Origin: Anaeromyxobacter soli
Lineage (GTDB): Bacteria > Myxococcota > Myxococcia > Myxococcales > Anaeromyxobacteraceae
Direction of reading: 5' to 3'
Assembly: GCF_022808855.1 (NCBI RefSeq)
Contig: NZ_JAKZLF010000010.1
Coordinates: 94,482-158,481 of the forward strand
Length of the DNA stretch: 64,000 nucleotides
How positions within the stretch are numbered: position 1 is the first letter of the stretch; the number at the start of each line of letters is the position of its first letter. Position numbers and translations under genes: made by a program. The notes below the pieces were generated by a model. The model saw only the letters and a list, made by a program, of their open reading frames with translations, made no database searches and was not told where the DNA came from. Positions 24,208-34,284 of the stretch are shown piece by piece.

Positions 24208-26313
24208 ATGATTCGACCCGTCCTCGCGCTCGCCGCCGTCCTCCTCGCCGGCGCCGCCGCCGCACAGGGGCCGTCCCGCGCCGAGCCGCCCGGCGCGGTG
24301 CGCCGGCTCGCCCTCGTGGCGGGCGCCAACGACGGCGGCCCCGCGCGCCCGCGGCTCCGCTACGCGATCTCCGACGCGGAGCGGGTCGCGCGGGTGCTGC
24401 AGCAGATGGGCGGCGTCGCCGGCGAGGACACGATCGTGCTCCTCGACCCGGGCGAGGCCAGCCTGCGCGCGGCCCTCGAGGAGCTCCGCTCGCGCGTGAG
24501 GCGCGCGCGCGCCGGCGGGCGCACGGAGGTGCTCTTCTACTACTCCGGCCACTCCGACGAGGAGGGGCTGCTCCTGCGCGGCGCGCGCGTCCCGTATGGA
24601 GAGCTCAGGCGGTGGCTCACGGAGCTCGGCGCCGACATCCGCATCGCGATCCTCGACTCGTGCTCGTCGGGCTCCTTCACCCGCGGGAAGGGAGGCGCCC
24701 GCGCCGCGCCGTTCCTGGTGGACGCCTCGTCGCGGGTGAGCGGTCAGGTGATCCTGACGTCCAGCTCGGCCGACGAGGCCTCCCAGGAGTCGGACCGGGT
24801 CGGCGCGTCGTTCTTCACCCACGCCCTCGTCACCGGCCTGCGCGGCGCGGCCGACGCGAGCCAGGACGGCAAGGTCACGCTCTCGGAGGTCTACCAGTTC
24901 GCGTTCGACGAGACGCTCGCGCGGACGGAGCGGACCCGCGGCGGCCCGCAGCACGCGGTCTGGGACATCCAGCTCGTCGGCGCGGGCGAGGTGGTGCTCA
25001 CGGATCTGCGCGGCTCGGGCGCGACGCTCGTCCTGCCGGCCGCGGCGGCGGGCCGGTTCTTCGTGCGCGACTCCGGCGAGCGGCTCGTCGCGGAGCTGCG
25101 CAAGCACCCCGGCCGCCCGCTGGAGCTGGCCCTCGACCCGGGCGGTTACCGCGTCTCCCGCGAGGAGGACGGGCGCCTCGTGGAGGCGCGCGTCGCGCTC
25201 ACCCAGGGCGGCCGGACCGAGCTCGCCGGCGCGGGCTTCGCCGCGGTGCCGCGGGAGCTGACGGCGCTCCGCGGCGACGGGGTGGAGGAGCTCGCGCGCG
25301 TGCCGGTGGACCTCTCGATCTTCCCGCCCGTGTCGTTCAACGGCGATCGCTACGTCGTGAACCGCCTCCAGCTCGGCCTCATCGCCTCGCGCACGACCCG
25401 GCTGCGCGGGATCGGGCTCGCGCCGGTGCTCTGGGCGGACGAGGACGTGGTGGGCGGCTTCTTCTCGTACATCGGGAGCTCCGCGCGCGGCCGCGTCACC
25501 GGCGTGCAGGTGGGGATGGTCGCGAACGTGGCCGGCTCGCTCCGGGGCGTGCAGCTCACCCAGGGCCTGAACCTGGTGCGGGGCGACGTCGTCGGCTGGC
25601 AGCACTCCAGCGTGAGCTGGGCGGCGGGAGCGGTGACCGGGCTCCAGTCCGCGCTCGTGGGCTACGCCGGGTCCGTCTCGGGGGCGCAGCTCGCGCTCGC
25701 CTCGGTGTCGGGCGAGGTGCACGGCGCGCAGATCGGGCTCGTGAACGTGGGGAGCGGCGTGCGCGGCGTGCAGGTCGGGCTCGTGAACGTGGGCGGCCAC
25801 GTCCGCGGGGCGCAGCTCGGGCTCGTGAACGTCGCCGACGGCCTGGACGGCGTGTCGCTCCGGCTCCTCCCCATCGTCCGCGGCGGCGAGCACAAGCTCC
25901 TCGTCCTGGGCGACGAGAACGGGATCCTCTCCGCCGGGCTCCTGCTCGGGAGCCGCGCGTTCCACACGATCCTCTCCGCCGGCGCGCAGCGCGCCGACAG
26001 CGGCGGGCGTCTCTGGTCCGGCTTCGGGCTCGGCGCGCACCAGGCCCGCGGCCGGTTCCTGCTGGACGTGGATCTCCTGAGCCAGCAGGCGGTGGACGCG
26101 GGCGCGAACGTGCTCGCCACGGCGCGGGTGCTCGCCGGGTGGCAGGTCACGCGGAGCGTGGCGGTGGTGGCGGGGCCGAGCGCGAGCCTGTTCTGGGCGG
26201 AGGAGGGCTTCCGCCCGGGCCTGGGCGGCCTGCTCGAGCACGACCTCGGCGCGGACGGCGGCCGGCGGGCCTGGCTGGGCTTCGCGGCGGGGCTGCGGCT
26301 CGGGCCGCCGTGA
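24208..26313 (+). CDS. Secreted caspase (peptidase C14) fused to a surface-repeat domain
   Basis: A protein of 701 residues: signal peptide (~1-20), then a caspase-fold domain (~30-260). The catalytic dyad is His115 (YYSGHSDEEG) and Cys152 (ILDSCSSGSF), and an EF-hand-like loop lies at 216-227 (DASQDGKVTLSE). A linker follows, then VPVDLSIFPPVSFNG and a repeat region (~430-560; GAQIGLVNVGSGV, GVQVGLVNVGGHV, GAQLGLVNVADGL). A beta-rich end closes with WLGFAAGLRLG. Expected to be periplasmic or surface-located. Substrate is unknown. It is last in the sigma/anti-sigma/caspase operon. The C-terminal half is a paralogue of the protein at 21754. Confidence 0.85.
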   Translation: MIRPVLALAAVLLAGAAAAQGPSRAEPPGAVRRLALVAGANDGGPARPRLRYAISDAERVARVLQQMGGVAGEDTIVLLDPGEASLRAALEELRSRVRRARAGGRTEVLFYYSGHSDEEGLLLRGARVPYGELRRWLTELGADIRIAILDSCSSGSFTRGKGGARAAPFLVDASSRVSGQVILTSSSADEASQESDRVGASFFTHALVTGLRGAADASQDGKVTLSEVYQFAFDETLARTERTRGGPQHAVWDIQLVGAGEVVLTDLRGSGATLVLPAAAAGRFFVRDSGERLVAELRKHPGRPLELALDPGGYRVSREEDGRLVEARVALTQGGRTELAGAGFAAVPRELTALRGDGVEELARVPVDLSIFPPVSFNGDRYVVNRLQLGLIASRTTRLRGIGLAPVLWADEDVVGGFFSYIGSSARGRVTGVQVGMVANVAGSLRGVQLTQGLNLVRGDVVGWQHSSVSWAAGAVTGLQSALVGYAGSVSGAQLALASVSGEVHGAQIGLVNVGSGVRGVQVGLVNVGGHVRGAQLGLVNVADGLDGVSLRLLPIVRGGEHKLLVLGDENGILSAGLLLGSRAFHTILSAGAQRADSGGRLWSGFGLGAHQARGRFLLDVDLLSQQAVDAGANVLATARVLAGWQVTRSVAVVAGPSASLFWAEEGFRPGLGGLLEHDLGADGGRRAWLGFAAGLRLGPP

Positions 26314-26323
26314 GCGGCGCGCG

Positions 26324-28342
26324 TCAGCCGCCGGGCTGGAGCGCGGCGAGCTCCTCCTGCGCCGCCTCCCACTCTCCGTAAAGCCTCGCGAGCTCCTCCT
26401 TCGCCGCGTGCTGCCGCTCGATGAGCGGCTTCGCGCGCGCGAAGTCCTGGTACAGCGCCGGGTCGGCGAGCGCCTCGGTCGCCTCGCGCTCCTCCTGCTC
26501 CAGCCCCTCGATGCGGGCCTCCAGCGCGGCGATGCGATCGCGGAGCGGCTTCTCCAGCCGGTAGCGGGCGTTGCGCGCCTCGGCCTCGAGCCGGCGGCGC
26601 TCCCTGTCGCTCGCGGGCGCCGCCGCCGCCCCGGGACCCGTCCGAGCGGGGTCGCCGCTCGCGCCCGCGGCCGCCGCGGCGGCCTCGAGCTCCTTCTGGT
26701 GGTAGAGCCAGTCGTCGAGGTTCCCGGGGAACGGCAGGATCCCGCCGTCCTTCACCTCCCAGATCACCGTCGCGAGCTGGTTCAGGAAGCTCCGGTTGTG
26801 CGAGACGAAGAGGAGCGTCCCGCCGTAGCCCTTCAGCGCCTGGATGAGCGCCTCCGACGAGTCGAGGTCGAGGTGGTTCGTCGGCTCGTCGAGCACGAGC
26901 AGGTTCGCCGGCACGAGCAGGAGCTTCGCGAGCGCGACGCGCGCCCGCTCGCCGCCGGACAGCACGCCGAGCTTCTTCTCGACGTCGTCGCCGGAGAAGA
27001 GGAACGAGCCGGCGACGCCGCGCACGTACGCCTCGCCCTGTTCCGGGACGAGATCCCAGAGCGTGTCGAGGACGGTGCGCTCGGGATCGAGCGCGCCGAA
27101 GGTGCGCATCGCGCCCTCGGCGTCGCCGTCGTGCTCCGCGCGCTCGAAATGATGCTGGGCGAAGTAGCCGGCGAGGACGCCGTGGCCGAGCTTCACCTCG
27201 CCCGCGTCGGAGGCGAGCTCGCCCGCCACGAGCTTGAGGAGCGTGGACTTGCCCGCGCCGTTCGCGCCGATGACGCCGACGCGCTCGCCGCGCTGGATGG
27301 CGGCGTCGAGCGAGCGGTAGACGACGCGCGGCCCGAACGCCTTCCGGACGCCCTCGAGCCTGAGCACCTCCCGGCCGGAGCGCGGCGCCTCGGCGAAGCG
27401 GAAGCGGACCGTGGCGCGGTGCTCGAGCACCTGCACCTCGTCCATCTTCTCGAGCAGCTTCTCCTTCGACTTCGCCTGGCGCGCCTTGGTCGCCTTGGCG
27501 CCGAACCGCTCGATGAACTCCTCGAGCTGCGCGCGCTTCGCGCCCTGCCGCTTGGCCTCCGCGAGGAGCCGCTCCTCCTCCTGCGCGCGCTGGCGCTTGT
27601 AGTCCTCGTAGTCGCCGGTGTACGCGCGCAGCCCCTCCGGCTCGAGCGCGAGCACGCGGTCGATCTGCCGGTTCAGGAACTCGCGGTCGTGCGACACGAG
27701 CAGGAGCGCCCGCCGCGAGCCGCGCAGGAACGCGTCGAACCACTCGAGGGTGGGGACGTCGAGGTGGTTCGTGGGCTCGTCGAGGAGCAGCAGGTCGGGA
27801 TCCTGGAGCAGCAGCCCGGCGAGGGCGGCGCGCATCTTCCAGCCGCCCGAGAACGTCCGGGCGGGCCGCCCGAGATCGTCCGCCGTGAACGCGAGCCCGC
27901 CGAGGATGCGCTCGGCGCGGTGCCGCCCGAAGCGCTCCTCGAAGTGATCGAGCGCCTGGTGCAGCTCGGCGAGCGCGGCGGAGAGCTCGAGCTGCTCCTC
28001 CGGCGTGCCCGCCGCGGCGAGCGCGTCCTCCGCGGCGCGGAGCCGGCGCTCGAGGTCGGCGCGGCCGGGGACGGTGGCGAGGACGGCGTCGACGAGCGGC
28101 AGGTCGGGGAGCGCCGCGACGTCCTGCGGGAGGTAGCCCACGCGGGCGCCGCGGCGAAGGACGAGGTCGCCCGAGTCCGGGGAGAGCTGCCCGGCGAGGA
28201 TGCGCATGAGCGACGACTTGCCGGTGCCGTTCGCGCCGACGAGGCCGATCCGGTCCTGCGGGCCGATGGCGAAGCTCTCCTCGTCGAGGAGGACCTTCGG
28301 CCCGTAGGCGAGGGAGAGCGCGTTTCCGGCGACGAGGCTCAT
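26324..28342 (-). CDS. ABC-F family ATPase
   Basis: A protein of 672 residues with two ABC domains and no transmembrane segment. The first has Walker A GANGTGKSS and signature TFSGGWKMR. The second has GANGAGKST and LSGGERARVA. Each contains DEPTNHLD, typical of ABC-F. A linker rich in charged residues joins them, and the C-terminus is a coiled coil (~575-672). The family binds the ribosome E site and affects translation, as Uup and EttA do. This arrangement with a coiled-coil tail is closest to Uup. It converges on the caspase with a 10-base gap. No drug-resistance context is seen. Confidence 0.88.
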   Translation of the reverse strand: MSLVAGNALSLAYGPKVLLDEESFAIGPQDRIGLVGANGTGKSSLMRILAGQLSPDSGDLVLRRGARVGYLPQDVAALPDLPLVDAVLATVPGRADLERRLRAAEDALAAAGTPEEQLELSAALAELHQALDHFEERFGRHRAERILGGLAFTADDLGRPARTFSGGWKMRAALAGLLLQDPDLLLLDEPTNHLDVPTLEWFDAFLRGSRRALLLVSHDREFLNRQIDRVLALEPEGLRAYTGDYEDYKRQRAQEEERLLAEAKRQGAKRAQLEEFIERFGAKATKARQAKSKEKLLEKMDEVQVLEHRATVRFRFAEAPRSGREVLRLEGVRKAFGPRVVYRSLDAAIQRGERVGVIGANGAGKSTLLKLVAGELASDAGEVKLGHGVLAGYFAQHHFERAEHDGDAEGAMRTFGALDPERTVLDTLWDLVPEQGEAYVRGVAGSFLFSGDDVEKKLGVLSGGERARVALAKLLLVPANLLVLDEPTNHLDLDSSEALIQALKGYGGTLLFVSHNRSFLNQLATVIWEVKDGGILPFPGNLDDWLYHQKELEAAAAAAGASGDPARTGPGAAAAPASDRERRRLEAEARNARYRLEKPLRDRIAALEARIEGLEQEEREATEALADPALYQDFARAKPLIERQHAAKEELARLYGEWEAAQEELAALQPGG

Positions 28343-28482
28343 GAGGCGCGAGGAGTTAACGTTTCTTCAAGCCGCGAACAAGCCCGCTCAACGCGGGGCG
28401 CCCATCCTCCGTACCGTCGGCACGCCTCTCAGGGCGGCCGCGACCGGCGCTCTAGCCGCGCCGGACGAGAGGAGAACAGCAC

Positions 28483-28920
28483 ATGCGCAAGACCATCTTC
28501 CTCGGCCTCGTCCTCGCCGCGGGCGTCGTCGCCCTCGCGGGGTTCGCCCGGGGCTGGCACCACCGGCACGACCCCGCCCGGATGGCCGAGTTCGTGACCG
28601 CCCGCGTCGACGAGGCGCTCGACGAGGTGAACGCGACGCCGGAGCAGCGGGACCGGATCCACGCGGTGAAGGACCGGATCCTCGCCCGCGCACAGGAGCT
28701 GCACGGGACGCGCGGCGAGGACCGCGCCGCCTTCCTCGCGGCGTGGAAGGCCGACGCGCCCGACGCGGCGGCGCTCCACGCCCTCGTCGACCAGCGCGCG
28801 GACGCGATGCGCGCCCTCGCGCACGAGGCGGTGGACGCGGGGCTCGAGGTGCACGGGATCCTGACGCCCGACCAGCGCGCGAAGCTCGCGGAGAAGCTCG
28901 AGCGGCGGATGCACCGGTAG
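28483..28920 (+). CDS. Spy/CpxP-like periplasmic stress protein
   Basis: An exported helical protein of 145 residues. A signal peptide or anchor (~1-21; IFLGLVLAAGVVALAGFA) is followed by HHRHDP. Two LTxxQ-type motifs, ATPEQRDRI and LTPDQRAKL, fit the Spy/CpxP periplasmic chaperone/heavy-metal sensor family. It sits just before an OmpR/CpxA-type pair, as CpxP does with CpxRA, so it may be a target and feedback partner of that pair. The ATG follows GAGAGGAGAAC. Confidence 0.75.
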   Translation: MRKTIFLGLVLAAGVVALAGFARGWHHRHDPARMAEFVTARVDEALDEVNATPEQRDRIHAVKDRILARAQELHGTRGEDRAAFLAAWKADAPDAAALHALVDQRADAMRALAHEAVDAGLEVHGILTPDQRAKLAEKLERRMHR

Positions 28921-28931
28921 CCGACCGCGGC

Positions 28932-28959
28932 GCGGCCGGGGAGGAGCCGCCCCGGCCGC
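28932..28959 (+). terminator. 10-bp hairpin between the Spy-like gene and the response regulator
   Basis: GCGGCCGGGG (28932-28941), an 8-base loop, then CCCCGGCCGC (28950-28959), directly after the Spy-like stop. Without a T-run it may be a partial terminator that lowers expression of the downstream two-component pair. Confidence 0.6.
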
Positions 28960-28974
28960 AGCCGCACGGTTAAG

Positions 28975-29688
28975 ATGCCCATCGTGACCGCCACCACTCC
29001 CGATCTCGTCCTCCTCGTCGAGGACGACCGCCGCCTCGCCGCGCTGACCCGCGAGTACCTCGAGGGCCACGGCCTCGCGGTGGTGCACGTCGCCGACGGG
29101 AAGCGCGGCCTCGAGGAGGCGCTGTCGGGCCGGTACGAGGCGGTGCTGCTCGATCTCATGCTGCCCGGCAAGGACGGCCTCGAGGTCTGCCGCGAGCTGC
29201 GCGCCCGCTCCGACGTGCCGGTCATCGTCCTCACCGCGCGCGGCGAGGAGGCGGACCGCGTCATGGGGCTCGAGCTCGGCGCGGACGACTACCTCTCGAA
29301 GCCCTTCTCCCCGCGCGAGCTGCTCGCGCGCATCCGCGCGGTCCTGCGCCGCGCCCGGGGACGCGCCGGCCCGGCGGCCTCGACCGTCCGCGTGGGGGCC
29401 CTCGTCGTCGATCCGGGCGCGCGGCGGGTGACGCTCGAGGGACGCGAGATCGCGCTCACCGGCTACGAGTTCGCGCTGCTCGACGCGCTCGCACGGCGGG
29501 CGGGGCGGATCCTCTCGCGGGAGCAGCTCATGGAGCTCGCGGGCGGCAGCGCCGAGGAGGCGTTCGACCGCTCCATCGACGTCCACGTCTCGCGGCTGCG
29601 GCAGAAGCTCGGCGACGATCCCAAGCGCCCCCGGCTCATCAAGACGGTGCGCGGCGCCGGCTACCTGCTCGCGGCGGAGGGCGAGTGA
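28975..29688 (+). CDS. OmpR-family response regulator
   Basis: A protein of 237 residues. The receiver has VEDD, phosphoacceptor Asp60 (AVLLDLMLPGKDG), a switch Thr in VIVLTARG and Lys in LSKPFSP. The C-terminal winged-helix DNA-binding domain has SIDVHVSRLRQKLGDD and IKTVRGAGYL. It is 54 bases downstream of the Spy-like gene and its stop overlaps the kinase start (GTGA). With the kinase it forms a CpxR/CpxA-like pair; the stimulus is unknown but the neighbour suggests envelope or metal stress. Confidence 0.93.
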   Translation: MPIVTATTPDLVLLVEDDRRLAALTREYLEGHGLAVVHVADGKRGLEEALSGRYEAVLLDLMLPGKDGLEVCRELRARSDVPVIVLTARGEEADRVMGLELGADDYLSKPFSPRELLARIRAVLRRARGRAGPAASTVRVGALVVDPGARRVTLEGREIALTGYEFALLDALARRAGRILSREQLMELAGGSAEEAFDRSIDVHVSRLRQKLGDDPKRPRLIKTVRGAGYLLAAEGE

Positions 29689-31043
29689 CCCCCGCGCGGC
29701 CGCGCCGCCACGGGCGCCTCTTCTGGCGGATCTACCTGCACGGGCTGCTCCTGCTCTTCCTCGTCGCGCTCGCCACCGCCGCGGTCGGCTGGGCGCTGCG
29801 CCACTCGGACGTCTCGGAGCGTGGCCGCGGCGCGACGGCCTACGCGGCGTCCCGGGTGGCCGAGCTCTCGGCGGATCCGGCCCGGCTCCGCGACGAGCTC
29901 GCGCGCTGGCGCGAGGCGTTCGGGCTCGACGCGTCCGTGTACGGGCCGGACGGCGCCCTGCGCGCCACGAGCGTCGAGCCGCCGCTCGACCCCGCCCTCG
30001 CGGGCCTCCCGCCGCCGCGCGATCACCCCGTCCGGCTCCACCGGCACGGGTTCGGCCGGGCGGTGCCGCTCGCGGACGGCGGCCTGCTCCTCGTCTCCGG
30101 GGGCCCGCCCAGCCCCGATCCGCTGCGCGGCCTCGCCTTCATCGGCGCCGTCCTCGCCGCGCTCGCGCTCGGCTCGTTCCCGCTCGCCCGCTCGATCGCC
30201 GCGCCCATCGAGCGGCTCACGCTGGCCGCCCGCGCGCTCGGCTCGGGCGATCTCTCGGCGCGCGCCCGGGTGAAGGGCCGCGCCGAGGTGGGCGAGCTGG
30301 GGCGTGCGTTCGACGAGATGGCGGAGCGGCTCGAGCGGCTCGTGCGCGGCGAGCAGGAGCTGCTCGCGAACGTGTCGCACGAGCTCCGCACGCCGCTCGC
30401 GCGCATCCGTGTCGCGCTCGAGCTCGCGGCCGAGGGGGACGTCGAGCGGGCGCGGCGCTTCCTCCGCGAGATCGGGACGGATCTCGACGAGCTCGACCGG
30501 CTGGTGGAGGACGTCCTCGCCGCGGCGCGACTCGATCTCGCCGCCGGCGGCGGCCCGGCCTGGCCGCTCACCCGGGCGCGCGTGGAGCTCGACGGGGTCC
30601 TCGCCGAGGCCGCCGCGCGCTTCCGCGAGGCGAACCCCGACCGGACGCTCGAGCTCGTCCTGCCCGAGTCGCTCCCGGAGGTGGACGGCGACGCCGCGCT
30701 GCTGCGCAGGCTCGTGGCGAACCTGCTCGACAACGCCGCCAAGTACTCGGAGCCGCCGGCGCCCGTCACCCTCGCCGCCGCCGCCCTCGGCGGCGGGGTC
30801 GAGATCGAGGTCCGCGACCGCGGCATCGGCATCGACGCCGAGGACCTCCCGCGGGTGTTCACCCCGTTCTTCCGCACCGACCGGAGCCGCGCCCGCGGCA
30901 CCGGCGGCGTCGGGATGGGGCTGGCGCTCGCGCGGCGCATCGCCGAGGCCCACGGGGGGACGATCGTCCCCGAGAGCTCGCCGGGCGTGGGCACGACGAT
31001 GCGGGTGCGGCTCCCGGCGGCGCCCGACGCGGCCGCCGCCTGA
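29685..31043 (+). CDS. Sensor histidine kinase (CpxA-like)
   Basis: A membrane kinase of 452 residues. It has two transmembrane segments (~16-36 and ~148-168) around a periplasmic sensor of about 110 residues, a HAMP region (~170-220), His232 in NVSHELRTPLAR, and an ATPase domain with NLLDNAAKYS, DRGIGID and GVGMGLALAR. Start is GTG 29685, overlapping the regulator stop. It should phosphorylate the adjacent OmpR-type regulator. The small periplasmic sensor matches CpxA-like kinases. Confidence 0.93.
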   Translation: MTPARPRRHGRLFWRIYLHGLLLLFLVALATAAVGWALRHSDVSERGRGATAYAASRVAELSADPARLRDELARWREAFGLDASVYGPDGALRATSVEPPLDPALAGLPPPRDHPVRLHRHGFGRAVPLADGGLLLVSGGPPSPDPLRGLAFIGAVLAALALGSFPLARSIAAPIERLTLAARALGSGDLSARARVKGRAEVGELGRAFDEMAERLERLVRGEQELLANVSHELRTPLARIRVALELAAEGDVERARRFLREIGTDLDELDRLVEDVLAAARLDLAAGGGPAWPLTRARVELDGVLAEAAARFREANPDRTLELVLPESLPEVDGDAALLRRLVANLLDNAAKYSEPPAPVTLAAAALGGGVEIEVRDRGIGIDAEDLPRVFTPFFRTDRSRARGTGGVGMGLALARRIAEAHGGTIVPESSPGVGTTMRVRLPAAPDAAAA

Positions 31044-31050
31044 CCGGGCG

Positions 31051-31266
31051 TCACAGCACCTCGGCCGCGCGGTCGCGCTCGAGCGCGGTGTTGGCTCGCG
31101 AGAGCGGGCCCACCACGCCCACCGCCACCCAGCTCCAGAGCGACAGCCAGACCGCGAGCACCAGCGCGCCGCCGAGCAGGTCGCGCACGAGGCGCCAGCG
31201 GTCGCGCCAGGTGTCCCGCGGGGTCGCGGGCGGGGAGAGGAACAGCTTCATCGAGCGAGCAGCCAT
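31051..31266 (-). CDS. Small single-helix membrane protein
   Basis: A protein of 71 residues. The cytoplasmic N-terminus (PRDTWRDRWRLVRD) is followed by one hydrophobic helix (LLGGALVLAVWLSLWSWVAVG). I recognise no family. It converges on the kinase with a 7-base gap and is divergent from the CGNR gene. It probably has its own promoter in the shared upstream region. Confidence 0.55.
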   Translation of the reverse strand: MAARSMKLFLSPPATPRDTWRDRWRLVRDLLGGALVLAVWLSLWSWVAVGVVGPLSRANTALERDRAAEVL

Positions 31267-31323
31267 GACGTCCTCCGTCTAACCGGCATGATGCGGTGTG
31301 CAGGTTAGATCTGCCGCCGCCCG

Positions 31324-31356
31324 CATAACCTGTCAAGTGCCGTTATGATGGTTATG
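31324..31356. promoter_or_regulatory. Inverted repeat and leaderless promoter of the CGNR gene
   Basis: CATAACC (31324-31330) and GGTTATG (31350-31356) form an inverted repeat, with a further GTTATG between them. On the plus strand TATGAT (31344-31349) is a good -10 box, placing the transcript start at about 31356, the GTG start codon. On the minus strand a TTGACA (31336-31331) may serve the small membrane protein. The repeat is visible; regulation by the CGNR protein is a guess. Confidence 0.5.
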
Positions 31357-31997
31357 TGGCGACCCTGGAAACGACCCCCTCGCGGGTATTCGACCTCTCG
31401 GGCGGCCGGCTGTGCCTCGACTTCACGAACACCGTGAGCTCGCGCGACGTGAAGCCCCGGGAGCGGCTCGCGAGCTACGCTGACCTCCTCGCGTTCGCGC
31501 GCGCGACGTCGGCGGTGGACGAGCGGCTCGCGAGCCGGCTCCTCGACGAGGCGCGGCGCCGGCCCGGTGACGCGGAGGGCGTGCTCCGCCAGGCGATCGC
31601 GCTGCGCGAGGCGCTCTTCCGGATCTTCCTCGCGCGCGCCGAGGGACGGGAGCCCGCGCCCTCCGACGTCGCGCACCTCTCCGCCGCGCTCTCGAGCGCG
31701 CTCGCGCACCGGCGGCTCACGCGGCAGGGCGAGGGCTACGCGCTCGGGTGGGACGACGCGAGCGCCGCGCTCGAGGCGCCGCTGTGGCCCATCGTCGAGT
31801 CCGCGATCGAGCTCCTCACCTCGGGCGAGCTCGAGCGCGTGCGGGTGTGCGGCCTCCACGAGAGCCAGGAGTGCAGCTGGCTCTTCCTCGACCAGACCCG
31901 CGCGCGGACGCGGCGGTGGTGCTCCATGAAGGACTGCGGCAACGTCGCGAAGGCGCGCCGCCACCAGGCGCGGGCGAAGGGCGGCGGCGGCGCGTGA
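31356..31997 (+). CDS. ABATE-domain/CGNR zinc-finger transcription regulator
   Basis: A protein of 213 residues. The N-terminal ABATE domain (GGRLCLDFTNTVSSRD) has helical middle segments, and the C-terminal CGNR zinc finger (ECSWLFLDQT, RRWCSMKDCGNVAKARRH) binds DNA in this family. These are stress-linked regulators. Start is GTG 31356, which may be leaderless. The protein is transcribed alone and is flanked by an inverted repeat that it may bind. Confidence 0.88.
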   Translation: MATLETTPSRVFDLSGGRLCLDFTNTVSSRDVKPRERLASYADLLAFARATSAVDERLASRLLDEARRRPGDAEGVLRQAIALREALFRIFLARAEGREPAPSDVAHLSAALSSALAHRRLTRQGEGYALGWDDASAALEAPLWPIVESAIELLTSGELERVRVCGLHESQECSWLFLDQTRARTRRWCSMKDCGNVAKARRHQARAKGGGGA

Positions 31998-32046
31998 GCG
32001 TTCTCCCTCGCGGCGTCGCCGCGTGCGCGCTGCGGAAGCCTCGCGC

Positions 32047-32508
32047 CTAGAACCTCTCCCCGCAGCGCGGGCACCGGACCTTGCGCAGCAGGAGATCGCC
32101 GCGCGAGGAGGGCGTGCCGCAGCTCGGGCACAGGAGCCCGAACCAGGCCTGGGCGCTCCGGCGCCCGAACGCGAGGCTCACCGCGAGCATCGGGCCGGCG
32201 AAGCCGAGGGCGAGCGCCGCCACCTCGGACGCCCGCATCCGCGAGGCGTTCGCGACGACGCCCACGAGCGCGACGGCGAACAGGAAGAACCCGAGGAACC
32301 GGCCCCACAGCCACGCGATGCGCCGGCGCGTCAGGATCCCGGCGAGGAGCGCCGCGAAGAGCGCCGCGTAGAGCCCGAGCTGACCGACCTGCGCAAGGCG
32401 GGGCTCCGGGGCTCGCAGGACGAGCACGGCGCCGGTGACGAGCACGAGGACGACGAGCGCGACGGCCGCCGTGGCGACGCGCACGCTCCAGGGCATCGGG
32501 CGCTCCAT
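32047..32508 (-). CDS. Membrane protein with a C-terminal zinc ribbon
   Basis: A protein of 153 residues. About four hydrophobic helices (~10-31, ~43-58, ~68-88, ~95-115) are followed by a cytoplasmic zinc-ribbon, LLCPSCGTPSSRG and KVRCPRCGERF. The ATG at 32508 is used; MPWSVR at 32496 is an alternative. It lies 20 bases downstream of pruA on the same strand and may be co-transcribed. No family is recognised. Confidence 0.7.
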   Translation of the reverse strand: MERPMPWSVRVATAAVALVVLVLVTGAVLVLRAPEPRLAQVGQLGLYAALFAALLAGILTRRRIAWLWGRFLGFFLFAVALVGVVANASRMRASEVAALALGFAGPMLAVSLAFGRRSAQAWFGLLCPSCGTPSSRGDLLLRKVRCPRCGERF

Positions 32509-32528
32509 CGAGAAGGTCCGCGCCCGGC

Positions 32529-34160
<1,632 letters not shown>

Positions 34161-34284
34161 GGGCTCCTCCGGGTGCGGGGCGGGCGGAAGATAACCCAGA
34201 AGCCCGAGCTCCGCCTCGCGGCCGCGCGGGGGGCGCCGGGCGCACCCACGGCGCCGGATCCCCCCTCACCGTCATCGCCGGCGA

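Noticed and set aside
31051..31266. The small membrane protein as part of the kinase operon
   Set aside because: It is on the opposite strand to the kinase, so it cannot be co-transcribed with it.
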